A DNA stretch of 64,000 nt, from contig NZ_QHJH01000009.1 in assembly GCF_003947455.1 (NCBI RefSeq), forward strand, positions 1-64,000, in the 5' to 3' direction. Every line of letters begins with the position of its first letter. Within the stretch, counting starts at the first letter, position 1. Positions 17,143 through 25,841 of the stretch are shown piece after piece. A program made the position numbers and the translations under genes. This DNA comes from Streptomyces sp. WAC 04229. GTDB lineage: Bacteria > Actinomycetota > Actinomycetes > Streptomycetales > Streptomycetaceae. Below the pieces are notes generated by a model. The model searched no databases, had not been told where the DNA came from, and worked only from the letters and a program-made list of their open reading frames with translations.

Positions 17143-19220
17143 CAGAAGGTCACCTTCTCCAGAACAGTGTGCTCGAAGTCGCCGTGTGACACGTACGGAA
17201 CCTCACGCTTGTTGATCACGATCGTCTCTTCACCCGCCGACTGGTTTGGCGTGTAAGAGCGCAGTACGTACATCTGATTGGCGGCCTGCTGGAGGTTCTC
17301 CAGAACCTTGCCCCGCGCCTGCGACTGCGAGAGCAGGGTGATGATCTGGCTTGTCAGCGCCGGCAGGGCCTTGGAGATCTCTTCCTGATAGGTCAGGTCG
17401 AGGCTGCCGAAGGGGGCGTCCATGACGACCGGGTAGACACCGCCGCTGCCGGTCTCGATAGTCGCCTCCCCCCTATTCTTCTTTCGAGCACTGATGTTCC
17501 TGGCAACCTCGGAAACCGCGCCGACGAAGCTGAGGCCGAGGATCTGGTTCTCACCGGTGGAGCGGATGGCAACTCCGCTCGCGGTGTGCAGTTCCAACTC
17601 GAAGTCGTCGTTCAGCTCGGGTACGTAGCTCTTGATGAAGATCCGGGAGAAGACCTCCTTGACCTTCTTGTCGAGCTGGTCGCGGACCTCCTCAGTCTTG
17701 ATCTCGAGGATCTCCTTCAGCGCGGCACGCACCTTCTCGACGAGCTCGACCTGCTTTTGAACCTTGCGGGCCTTCTCGCTCTTGACCTCAGCATTCCGGT
17801 ACTGACGGCCTGTGGCCTCTGCTTCCTGCTTGATCGAGGTGACCTTGTTCTCAGCCTCCTTGTGCGCGACGCGGGCGTCGGTCTCCTTGGAGGCGTAGTT
17901 CTTCCGGCGCTCGATGAGGCGCTGGACGTCCTGGATATTCACCCCCTCCAGCTGCCGATCGACATCGGAGCGTTCCTCTTCCAGCTCGCTGATCTCTGCG
18001 TCTGCCTTCTGAATGTCGGAAGCGTTGAGGGTGAGCTGCTCCAGGATCTCCTGGCGCCTCTCCTCCAGGTTCTTCATCTTGCCGCTGACCCGCATCCAGC
18101 TCTCCTGGACGTCCTCGAGGCCGGCGTTGTACTTGCGCTTGTCCAGCTCCTCGTACTCCTGGGTCCCCTCGCGAACCTCACGGCCGCACAAGCACAGCTG
18201 GGCTTCGAGGATGTCCTCGATGAAGCTGCGCTGGATGCCTGCGGGCAGCTGGCGGCGCTCTCGCATCTCGTCCGCGAGCTCAATCACCTTAGTGTCGATC
18301 CCGCTGGTCAGAGCCAGGAAGCCGTGCCGCGACAGCAGTTCGCGCTTGCGGCTCTTGTACTCCATGTGCCGGTCGTGCGCGGCCTTGATCCGGCGGGTCA
18401 GCGAGTCCCGCTTTTTCTGGAGCGGCTCCGCCTCCCTGTTCTGGAGCAGGGCGCGGTCAATGGCCTGGACTTCCTTCTGGAAGGCGCTGATTTCGCCGGA
18501 GAGGCGCAGCATCTCTGCAACCTCTTCCTTCTCGCGGGTGGCGAGGTGGTCCATATGGTCGGACAGCTGCTTCAGCCTGCTGTCCTCCTTGGAGTCGATC
18601 TCGCTGGCGAGCTTTCGGGAGACCTTCGGCAGGTCCTCCAGAGCACGCTCGATGGCCTCCAAGTCGAGAAGGGTCTTGATGGCCTTCTGGACCTCCTGGT
18701 TCTTGCCTTCGCCTTCCCGCTTCACGTCGCCGGAGAACATCTTCTCCATGCGCTCACCGTTGAAGAAGAAGAACTGACGCAGGCCCTTGGGCAGGATCTT
18801 CTCGATCCGATCCTGGCCGTTGAGGATGCTCTGGGCTTCGCCATCCGTCCCGATCTCCGTGACCGTCAGCTCAGGCTCAACTGGCTCCTGCTCCGCCTTC
18901 TCTTTGATAACAGTGACGTGGCGGACCACGGAGAACCGGGTCCCGTCGTGCTCGAAGTCCAGCCGAACGGAGGCCGTAATGTCCTCCCCGAACGCCGTGT
19001 CCGCCCATGCCTTGTCGTGAATGACGCGATGCTGCTGTTCCACGTCTTCCGAAAAGGTGCCGTACAGGGCCCAGGCGAACGCGTTGAGCAGGGTGGTCTT
19101 GCCGGCACCGTTGTTACCGAAGATGAGGACGGCGGGCTTGCCCTCCTCCACAGACAGGTCGAGAACCTGCTCACCGTAGAAGGCGCGAAAGTTCTTCAGC
19201 GTCAGCTTGAGCAGCTTCAC
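17142..19220 (-). CDS. SMC/Rad50-like ATPase with CxC hook, DndD relative
   Basis: 692 residues. Walker A is FGNNGAGKTT (residues 34-43), RQFFFFNGERMEKMF is a DndD-family signature, and the Walker B is VVMDAPFGSLD. The coiled coil is interrupted near residue 345 by LCLCGREV, a short Cys hook. The ABC signature is degenerate (LGLSFVGAVSEVAR). The protein is related to, but clearly distinct from, DndD at 11414-13444. GTG 19220 overlaps the preceding small gene by 4 nt. Encoded with a PLD/DEAD helicase, it probably forms a DNA-scanning or cleavage machine; that is inference from the gene set. Confidence 0.85.
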   Translation of the reverse strand: MKLLKLTLKNFRAFYGEQVLDLSVEEGKPAVLIFGNNGAGKTTLLNAFAWALYGTFSEDVEQQHRVIHDKAWADTAFGEDITASVRLDFEHDGTRFSVVRHVTVIKEKAEQEPVEPELTVTEIGTDGEAQSILNGQDRIEKILPKGLRQFFFFNGERMEKMFSGDVKREGEGKNQEVQKAIKTLLDLEAIERALEDLPKVSRKLASEIDSKEDSRLKQLSDHMDHLATREKEEVAEMLRLSGEISAFQKEVQAIDRALLQNREAEPLQKKRDSLTRRIKAAHDRHMEYKSRKRELLSRHGFLALTSGIDTKVIELADEMRERRQLPAGIQRSFIEDILEAQLCLCGREVREGTQEYEELDKRKYNAGLEDVQESWMRVSGKMKNLEERRQEILEQLTLNASDIQKADAEISELEEERSDVDRQLEGVNIQDVQRLIERRKNYASKETDARVAHKEAENKVTSIKQEAEATGRQYRNAEVKSEKARKVQKQVELVEKVRAALKEILEIKTEEVRDQLDKKVKEVFSRIFIKSYVPELNDDFELELHTASGVAIRSTGENQILGLSFVGAVSEVARNISARKKNRGEATIETGSGGVYPVVMDAPFGSLDLTYQEEISKALPALTSQIITLLSQSQARGKVLENLQQAANQMYVLRSYTPNQSAGEETIVINKREVPYVSHGDFEHTVLEKVTF

Positions 19221-19402
19221 TTGGTCAGCTCCCTCACGGCGTCGACGATCTTCGGGACGACCTTGGTCGTCTCCCTGATGTGGATGTTCTCGGTCTCCAG
19301 GTCGATGACCTTCTGGACGAGGACCTTGGCTTCCCGCGGCAGCTCGTTCAGGACGTCGCGCACCGTTCGTGCGGGAGGCTGGCCGGCTGTTTCGTCGCTC
19401 AC
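19217..19402 (-). CDS. Small helical protein, 61 residues, unknown
   Basis: Starts at GTG 19402 with a clear AGGAG six bases upstream and overlaps the SMC-like gene by 4 nt (GTGA), so it is a real coupled gene. The sequence is mostly one long helix (DVLNELPREAKVLVQKVIDL then VPKIVDAVREL). It may be a subunit of the adjacent SMC-like ATPase. No family recognised. Confidence 0.7.
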   Translation of the reverse strand: MSDETAGQPPARTVRDVLNELPREAKVLVQKVIDLETENIHIRETTKVVPKIVDAVRELTK

Positions 19403-19462
19403 GGGGTACTCCTGGTTCGAGGTAGCGGGTACGGAAGGAATGGGGGCACTTGCAGTGAGGGC

Positions 19463-21613
19463 TCAGGTGTCGAAGAGGCCGTAGCGTTCGCGCACGGGGC
19501 GGAGGACATTGAGCGTGTCCCCCTCGTTGTCAGCGAGGTAGGCAAACTCTTCGACGCGAGCCAGTTCGCGACGGAGCAGGCTGCGTTCGGTCTCGTACTG
19601 AATCGCGTCCCCGCCCGCAGGCGGCACGACGACGAAGTCGATGATGTCCGCGCGCTCCTTGCCGGGCGCCTTGCGCAGGACGCGGCCGCGGCGCTGGATG
19701 AACTGGCGGGGGTTGGAGGAACTGGACAGGAGGTAGGCGGTCCGGGAGGCCGGGACGTCCACGCCTTCGTCCAGGCAGCGCATGGAGGAGATGACCTGGA
19801 GGTCGTTGTTCTCGAAGCGGCGCAGGATGTCCAGGCGCGCCGAGCGCTTGGTCTCCGAGGTGTAGCGGGCAGCGGGCATGTGCAGCTCGTTGCCGACCAT
19901 CTCCATGACCTGGTCAATCTGACGCGAGCCGTCGGTGCCGTGTTCGTAGAACAGGGGGTGCTTGCCCTCGGCGCAGTAGATCAGCTGGTGGCTCGTGTCC
20001 CGGCGCCTCTCGATCTCCGCGTGGAGGATCTCTAGCTTGCCGCGGGCGTGGCCGATGATGTCGGCGCGCTTCTTCAGAAGTCGGCCGAGCGGGCTGTCCC
20101 GGTCGGCGGTCTCCTTCAGGTCTGTGCCGGCCGCGATCAGGCGGGCGATCTTCGCGCTGGTCTCTGCGTACAGCTCGGCTTCTTCGTCGTCCAGCTCCAC
20201 GAGGATGGGCGTGTAGGTGTAGCGGCACAGGGCGCTACGGCGGATGGCTTCGCCGATGCCCATCTCGAAGACGACTCGGTCGAAGTAGTCGGTGAGGGCG
20301 TCGGTGCCCTCCTCATCGAACCAGCGCTCCGGGGTGGCTGAGAGGCCGAGGCGGTACTGGGCCTTCTCCGGGAGGCGGGTACGCAGGTGCGCGGCACCGA
20401 GGTTGTGGGCCTCGTCCGCGATGAGGAGGAGGTGCCCCTGGTAGGAGCTGAGCAGGTTCTGGAAGGCATCGCCGCCGAAGGTGGCGTTGGTGGTGACGAT
20501 GACGCCGCCTCGCGTACCGCCCAGAGCAATGTTCTGGAGCAGGCTGTGAGCGCGCGGGGACCATCTGCTGGTCGCCTCGTAGGCCCGCAACGGTGTCACG
20601 CCGAACCACTCGATGTCCTTGGCCCATTGGTCGACCAAATGCTGGTACGGGGCCACGACGACGGTGAGGAGTGAGGCGGACGCATCGTTCTTCCGAAGGA
20701 GCGTGCCAAGCTGGGAGGCAGCGGAAAGTGCGGTCAGGGTCTTGCCCGTGCCTGTGGCCATGCGGAGGATGCCTCGACACTGGTTGCGGAACCAGTTCTG
20801 GACAGCTTCCTTCTGGTAGTCGCGAACCTTCAGGCTTGGCGGGATCGCAAGCGTGCCAGGAGGAGGCAGCGGCGTGGTGCGGATGGGGGTTCCGCCGGTC
20901 GGGAGGTCGTCCAGCTCGTACTGGTCGGCGGTGGCCCGGGCGCTGCGCTCGACGATCACCTTGGCGGCATCGGTGAACGGGATGACGCGCAGCATCTGCG
21001 TGCGGTTCTCCCAGAGGTCATCGAAGTCCTTGCTTATGCGCGCGGCCCGGCGTGCATCGCTCGGGTCCCAGCTCCGATAGACCTCGATCGCCTCGAAGTT
21101 GCCCACGAGACCGGAGCGGGTCTCGTTGGCGCTGCCCTTGAAGGCGATGACGTCTCGACCGTCCCGGAAGACACCGATCTTCTCGTGGTACATGCCAACG
21201 CGGCCACGCTCTTTGACATAGGCCAGCTTGAAATCGACTCGGCGCTCGGCGACCAGTCGTCCGAGCTTGCCGAGGCCGCGGGCTGCCCGCGCGTCCTCGA
21301 CCGCCTGCTCCAGGTCGCGGAGGGCAGCACGCTGGAGGACTTTGCGCAGCTCGTAGCCGTCCTCAATCTCCTTGATGTCGGCCGGGTCAAGGTAGGGGGA
21401 GGCGATGATCCGCATAGTGCCGCCGCGCGAGGTGAACTCGTCGATTCCCTGCCCGAGCGTGGCGATCACGGACGCAGCGAAGTAGCCGACGGCCCGGTCG
21501 TAGGCGGTGGAGGCGGCGAGGGCAGGCAGGTAGAAGTCCTCGACAAGGTTGTTGCGGTCGCTGCGGTAGTCGGACTCCGCGCCGCATTCGCGGAGGAGAG
21601 GGGAAGCCGCCAT
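19463..21613 (-). CDS. PLD-nuclease/DEAD-box helicase, putative phosphorothioation restriction enzyme
   Basis: 716 residues. The N-terminal ~230 form a phospholipase D-like nuclease with one HxK motif (MYHEKIGVF, His143) followed by FKGSANETRSGL. An SF2 helicase follows: motif I ATGTGKT, motif II LLIADEAHNLG, motif III LSATPERW, and motif VI FIQRRGRVLRKAPGKE. The combination matches the family I recall as the Dnd-system restriction enzyme. Expected action is ATP-driven movement on DNA with cleavage; whether it avoids PT-marked DNA must be tested. The start ATG shares a base with the upstream stop (TGATG). No dndFGH genes are present, so this is the leading restriction candidate. Confidence 0.85.
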   Translation of the reverse strand: MAASPLLRECGAESDYRSDRNNLVEDFYLPALAASTAYDRAVGYFAASVIATLGQGIDEFTSRGGTMRIIASPYLDPADIKEIEDGYELRKVLQRAALRDLEQAVEDARAARGLGKLGRLVAERRVDFKLAYVKERGRVGMYHEKIGVFRDGRDVIAFKGSANETRSGLVGNFEAIEVYRSWDPSDARRAARISKDFDDLWENRTQMLRVIPFTDAAKVIVERSARATADQYELDDLPTGGTPIRTTPLPPPGTLAIPPSLKVRDYQKEAVQNWFRNQCRGILRMATGTGKTLTALSAASQLGTLLRKNDASASLLTVVVAPYQHLVDQWAKDIEWFGVTPLRAYEATSRWSPRAHSLLQNIALGGTRGGVIVTTNATFGGDAFQNLLSSYQGHLLLIADEAHNLGAAHLRTRLPEKAQYRLGLSATPERWFDEEGTDALTDYFDRVVFEMGIGEAIRRSALCRYTYTPILVELDDEEAELYAETSAKIARLIAAGTDLKETADRDSPLGRLLKKRADIIGHARGKLEILHAEIERRRDTSHQLIYCAEGKHPLFYEHGTDGSRQIDQVMEMVGNELHMPAARYTSETKRSARLDILRRFENNDLQVISSMRCLDEGVDVPASRTAYLLSSSSNPRQFIQRRGRVLRKAPGKERADIIDFVVVPPAGGDAIQYETERSLLRRELARVEEFAYLADNEGDTLNVLRPVRERYGLFDT

Positions 21614-23412
21614 CAGAACAACCCCAGGTGGTCCATGAGGTCGTCCACGTCGGGGGCCTCGTCGACGGGGTGGGGCTGCTGCTCAGCCGACGCATCGGTC
21701 TCAGCGGTGCGGACTGCGGGGACAGCTGCTTCCTCGGAGCCAGTGTCCAGGTCTTCACCTATACGGCGGACGATCCCTCCGCGTGCGGTGAAGGGCGCAA
21801 TGGACATGGCGGCCCGCAGGCTGGACTCCTTGATGTCGAAGTCTCGGCGGAGAAGCGCCACGACCTTGTCTGCCTCAACCTGGCCGCCGTGCGCATCGAC
21901 CATGTCAGAGATCAGTTCCTTGATCGGCTTGTACACCGGGAGGTGCCACTCGGTCAGCGCCCACTGGTTCCGCTGGCTCCGGCTGAAGCGGGCATCCCCT
22001 TCGATCTGCTGCCGGAGGTACTGGATCCCGATGGCGACGCCCGTGCGCTCCTTCAGTTCCTCGACAGTCAGCGGGGTGTCCGCCTCGCGCAAGGCGGCCT
22101 CCACCTTGTCGAGGCGCTCGCGCTCACGCTGAAGCCCGCCGCGCGAGCCGACGCCGCCAGCAGCCTCGGTGGTCGAGGCGGACGCTTCTTCTTCTCGGGA
22201 GGAAAGTCCCTGGGCCGGGATCACTGCAGCGGAGGGTGCAGTCGTGTCGGAACCGTCCTGGAGGCACCAGGCTCCCCTGGCCGTGATCGCGAAGCGCACA
22301 TCCGTGAAGAGCGCCTCTGTCACTTCTCCCTGTGGCACGACGCCGTCCAGTGCACCCTCGATGAGCGAGGTGCTCATGCCCTCAGCGCAGCCTTCGAGGA
22401 GCTGCGCGATGAGATCTCCAGGCGACGCCTCCAGGCCCGCTTCGCCGGCATCCTCCAACATGCCTGCAAGCGGAATGGATCCGTCACTCTCGGCTTCCTT
22501 GTTTTTGACTTCTTCGGTCGCACTCGAAGGGCTACTACCCTCCGTAGTATTCTGCTCCGCCAAGGTTCCTTCGCTTCGCACTGCCCGACGGCGCTCGGAA
22601 TCGGTGGAGCGATCCGGCACAACCCAGCCCTCGCCCGCCGTGAAGGTCGCGTCGCGGAGCATGCGCGAGACCACTCCAAGCTCCCCGTCCGCCGTCTCCG
22701 CCTCGCCAAGCAGGTCACCGAGAGTAAGAGTACCCTCGCCGTTTCTGTTTATTAGGAGGAGGGCGGACAGCTGTTCAACCAGCTCGGACAGCCCGCCAGG
22801 GACGACAGCGGTCTCAGTCGGCTGGGGCTTGGAGCGAGTCAACGAGATCTGGGTGCCCTCACAGTCAAGACCGCAGTGGTTCAGCCACTGCCCCAGGGTG
22901 TCGAGATCGCTGGGGACAGGCACCTGGTGTGCGTCGAGAAGAGCAGAGGCTGTCGACTGGCTCATCACCTCGTCGACATCAAGATCAAGGGCTCTCACCG
23001 TGGCGGCGCCGCACTCTTCCAGATCATCCATAAAGATCCACTGTCCCGTCGGGGACGTGGAGGTGGTTGCGTCCAGCCAGCGCATGCCGGTGAACAGGCG
23101 GAGGACGGTGAGCCTGTCCCCAATGTTCTCGCCAAGCCAGGCGTGGCGGTCCAGAAACGAACTGACGAGGCAAGGTTTCCGCAGGTCAAGCTCAGCGTGC
23201 TCTATCCAGACACGGAGAACCGAATCCCCCTCGACACAGCGGTTGAACTCGTCCATGAGGAAGTTTCGGCACTGCCGCGCAGTCTCCCGAAGAAGGGCAT
23301 GCTGAGACGCAAGTTCGCCCAGCGGAACTGGATCCTCTGCGCAGAAGTGCTGCAGGACGAGGTCTCGGTTGAAGCTGCTGAGCCCCTTGTACCAACGGTC
23401 GAATGCGTTCAT
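21613..23412 (-). CDS. Winged-helix-repeat DNA-binding-type protein, first gene of the Dnd-linked operon
   Basis: 599 residues, family not firmly recognised. The N-terminus (NAFDRWYKGLSSFNRDLVLQ, then PVPLGELASQHALLRETARQ) looks like a sigma-70 region 4-type HTH. Further on, three segments share a winged-helix-like ending, D-x-x-F followed by W: DATFTAGEGWVV, DVRFAITARGAWCL and DARFSRSQRNQWAL. The third sits after LTVEELKERTGV. A long Ser/Glu-rich, low-complexity part lies between. ATG 23412 is preferred to GTG 23469 because the extra residues look unstructured. It probably provides DNA or target recognition for the helicase and ATPase downstream; this is inference. Confidence 0.65.
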   Translation of the reverse strand: MNAFDRWYKGLSSFNRDLVLQHFCAEDPVPLGELASQHALLRETARQCRNFLMDEFNRCVEGDSVLRVWIEHAELDLRKPCLVSSFLDRHAWLGENIGDRLTVLRLFTGMRWLDATTSTSPTGQWIFMDDLEECGAATVRALDLDVDEVMSQSTASALLDAHQVPVPSDLDTLGQWLNHCGLDCEGTQISLTRSKPQPTETAVVPGGLSELVEQLSALLLINRNGEGTLTLGDLLGEAETADGELGVVSRMLRDATFTAGEGWVVPDRSTDSERRRAVRSEGTLAEQNTTEGSSPSSATEEVKNKEAESDGSIPLAGMLEDAGEAGLEASPGDLIAQLLEGCAEGMSTSLIEGALDGVVPQGEVTEALFTDVRFAITARGAWCLQDGSDTTAPSAAVIPAQGLSSREEEASASTTEAAGGVGSRGGLQRERERLDKVEAALREADTPLTVEELKERTGVAIGIQYLRQQIEGDARFSRSQRNQWALTEWHLPVYKPIKELISDMVDAHGGQVEADKVVALLRRDFDIKESSLRAAMSIAPFTARGGIVRRIGEDLDTGSEEAAVPAVRTAETDASAEQQPHPVDEAPDVDDLMDHLGLF

Positions 23413-23769
23413 GGCCTTCAGAGGTAGGGGTGGACGATGGTCAGCGCGCTGGGAGCAGCGCCTCACCACACGCGGCGATCGGGTTGCCAGTCACCGCGCG
23501 TTTAAGGCGCCATTAGGTTGTTCGTTCCACAGCCCACCCCTGTGCCTCTCCCCCCTCCTGGTACACCAGCGACAGCACTGATGCCTCCAACGTTACGGGC
23601 GATGCCTTGAACCGATCCACGGTTCCTGAACTGCAGCAGCCGCGGAACGGCGGCTGCGGTCCTACAGCCTCACCCACGCCTCCATGTAGCGAGTATTGCT
23701 CCAGATCGGATCCAAAAGCTCTGCGAAGCCGGAGCCATGACCTCAGCGACGGGTCTGATGCAGGTTCGG
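23413..23769. other. Intergenic region, no gene seen
   Basis: About 360 bp between the Dnd-linked operon and the IS remnant. It must hold the promoter of the minus-strand operon; no convincing -35/-10 pair or palindrome was identified. Part of it may be flanking IS debris. Confidence 0.5.
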
Positions 23770-24725
23770 TCACGCGGTCTGGAGAGCCGGCGTGGTCATG
23801 ACGGTCTCGAATTCGATGGGGATCAGCCGGCTGAGTGAGGCTTGTCTGCGGCGCCTGTGGTAGGTCCGCTCCACCCGTCGACGTCTCCACGCCGGGCGAC
23901 GGCATTATCCAGGGCTGCCACGGCAGGGCGGGACTTCATCCGAGCGTCGATGGAGTAGCCCACGGTCCTATTGCTATAGACGTCCTTGACCGCGCAGAGA
24001 TAGAGCTTGCCTTCGCGGGTGGCATGCTCGGTGATGTCAGCAAGCCACAACCGGTTCGCACAGGTCGCGGTGAAGTCACGGCGGACCAGGTCGTCGTGCA
24101 CCGGAGGGCCGACCCTCTTGCCCTCGCCGCGCTTCTTGCCAAACACGCACCAGCGGTTGTCCCGGCAGATCCGCCATGCAGTCCGGTCCGCCATCACGGC
24201 CCCGGCGCCGCGCGCTTCGTCGGCCAGGGAGCGGTAGCCGAACTCCGGGTCGTCACGGTGCGCGTCATACAGCGCGTTCGCGCGATACGCGTCCTCCAGC
24301 ACGGCGCCGGTCACCGGCTGGTTCAGCCAGCGGTAGTAGGGCTGTCTGGCGAGCTTCATCGCCCGGCACGCAACCGTGACGGGCACCCCGTCCCCGGCCG
24401 ACTCCTTCACGAGCGGGTAGATCCTTTTCCCGGAAGATGCGCCTGCGACAGGTAGGCCGCCGCCCGCCGCAGGACCTCGTTCTCCTGCTCCAGCAGCTTG
24501 ATCCGCCGACGCGCTTCCCGAAGCTCTGCGCTCTCTTGGCTGGTCGTCCCGGGCTTGGCCCCGTCGTCGATCTCCGCGCGACGCATCCACTTCCACAACG
24601 TCATCGTGGACTCCGAAGTCGGTGGCCACCTGGTCGACCGTCACACCCGGCCCGCGGTTCCTCGCGACCCGCATGACGTCCTGGCGGAACTCTTCCGGAT
24701 ACGGCTGGACACAGCGACATCCTTC
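23770..24725 (-). pseudogene. IS3-family transposase remnant with frameshift and internal deletion
   Basis: Read on the minus strand. orfA begins YPEEFRQDVMRVARNRG, VDQVATDFGVH; a frameshift then moves the rest into another frame (TLWKWMRRAEIDDGAK, RRIKLLEQENEVLRRAAAYL). orfB has VKESAGDGVPVTVACRAMKL, DPEFGYRSLADE and the first catalytic Asp region NRLWLADITEH, and runs to GDVDGW. There the sequence jumps in another frame to ERTYHRRRRQASLSRL, IPIEFETVMTTPALQTA and a stop at 23770. The stretch that should carry the second Asp and the Glu of the DDE triad is missing, so the enzyme is dead. No terminal inverted repeats were located. Confidence 0.85.
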
Positions 24726-24822
24726 CCACCCGCCCCGCAGGGCAAGCCAGTTTAGATGTCACCCGATCGTGCGGCAGACCCGTAGGGCTTGAGCGAGACC
24801 CGCCCTGGGCACGAACCACGAC

Positions 24823-25386
24823 ATGGATGAATTGTTCGGTGAGTGGGCGATGGAAGTAGCAGAAGCCGAACTCAGCAGTCCGCTTCCACGGCGGTGGGCA
24901 CATACACAAGGAGTGGCTGAACGCGCGGTTGAAGTACGCCAGGTTCTCGGCGCAGACGCTGGCCTGCTCCTTGCTGCCGCCACGCTTCATGACGTCGGGT
25001 ATGCACCCCGGCTCGCGACCACGGGCTTCCATCCTCTGGACGGAGCCCGCTTCCTTCGTGACGAGTATGGGACGGACCAGCGGCTGGTGCGGCTTGTCGC
25101 GAACCACTCGTTCGCCCTTCTCGAGGCTGAAGAGCGCGGGCTGATGGCGGACCTCGCAACGGAGTTCCCGCTGTTGGAGCAGCCTCTGCTTGTGGATGCC
25201 CTCGTGTACTGCGACATGACAACGACACCGGACGGCGACCGGACGACCGCACACGACCGGGTCGCGGAAATCGTCGGGCGGTACGGCACGGACAGCATGG
25301 TCGGTCGATTCATCCGGCGGGCGGCACCGGAGATCTTCTCCACTGTCGAGAGGATTGAGGCCGCCTTGGCGGCTCAGCCGAGGTAG
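24823..25386 (+). CDS. HD-domain phosphohydrolase
   Basis: 187 residues. RRWAHTQGVAERA and LAAATLHDVGYAPRL give the metal-binding His and His-Asp pair, and VRLVANHSFALLEAEERGL the later His, as in HD phosphohydrolases. These enzymes cleave phosphomonoesters or phosphodiesters, often of nucleotides; the substrate cannot be told here. The protein is short and has no partner domain. Its 3' end overlaps the convergent NUDIX gene by 13 bp. ATG 24823 is the natural start. The first cargo gene after the IS remnant. Confidence 0.85.
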   Translation: MDELFGEWAMEVAEAELSSPLPRRWAHTQGVAERAVEVRQVLGADAGLLLAAATLHDVGYAPRLATTGFHPLDGARFLRDEYGTDQRLVRLVANHSFALLEAEERGLMADLATEFPLLEQPLLVDALVYCDMTTTPDGDRTTAHDRVAEIVGRYGTDSMVGRFIRRAAPEIFSTVERIEAALAAQPR

Positions 25387-25841
25387 GGATAGGTGCCGGC
25401 GAGGTAGTCGCCGATCTGCTGGCGCATGCTCGGGTGGATGTCGTACTGGTCCAGGTCTGCGGGCTGGACGAAGCGGACGCCGTCAGCCTCGTCGTTGACT
25501 GTGGGCTCGCCGCCGACAGGGCGGCCGATGTAGGTGTTCTCGTACTGCTGGCGGATCTCACCGTCGGTGTAGGCGACGATGTGGTTCGGGTTGGTGTAGA
25601 CGCCGAGGAAGCCGGTGATCTCCGCGATGATGCCGGTCTCCTCCAGGCACTCGCGGACCGCGCACTGGGCCGCGGTCTCGCCGATGTCCTGGGCTCCGCC
25701 GGGGAGTGCCCACTGTCCGGTATCGCGGCGGCGCTGGAGGAGGATGGCACCCGTCTCGTCGGCGACGAGCAGGTTGCTGGCCGGGATGAGGGTGTTCGCT
25801 TTCGGCGCGGCCGGGTCGTTGTAGTACTCAGTCCTGCCCAT
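25374..25841 (-). CDS. NUDIX hydrolase
   Basis: 155 residues. A complete Nudix box is present (GGAQDIGETAAQCAVRECLE followed directly by ETGI; GX5EX7REUXEEXGU satisfied), so it should hydrolyse a nucleoside diphosphate linked to another group. LLQRRRDTGQWALPGG precedes it as usual. The frame is open upstream to 26051, but those residues belong to the overlapping HTH gene; ATG 25841 gives a typical NUDIX length. It overlaps the HTH/PLD-like gene by 14 nt, so the two are co-translated. Substrate unknown. Confidence 0.9.
   Translation of the reverse strand: MGRTEYYNDPAAPKANTLIPASNLLVADETGAILLQRRRDTGQWALPGGAQDIGETAAQCAVRECLEETGIIAEITGFLGVYTNPNHIVAYTDGEIRQQYENTYIGRPVGGEPTVNDEADGVRFVQPADLDQYDIHPSMRQQIGDYLAGTYPYLG

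Noticed and set aside
13812-23412. DndFGH restriction genes
   Set aside because: None of the proteins here shows the DndF/G/H make-up; the restriction candidates are of other types.
23823-24674. An apparently intact 283-residue transposase
   Set aside because: Its N-terminal part is out-of-frame orfA and the DDE core is missing, so it is a remnant.
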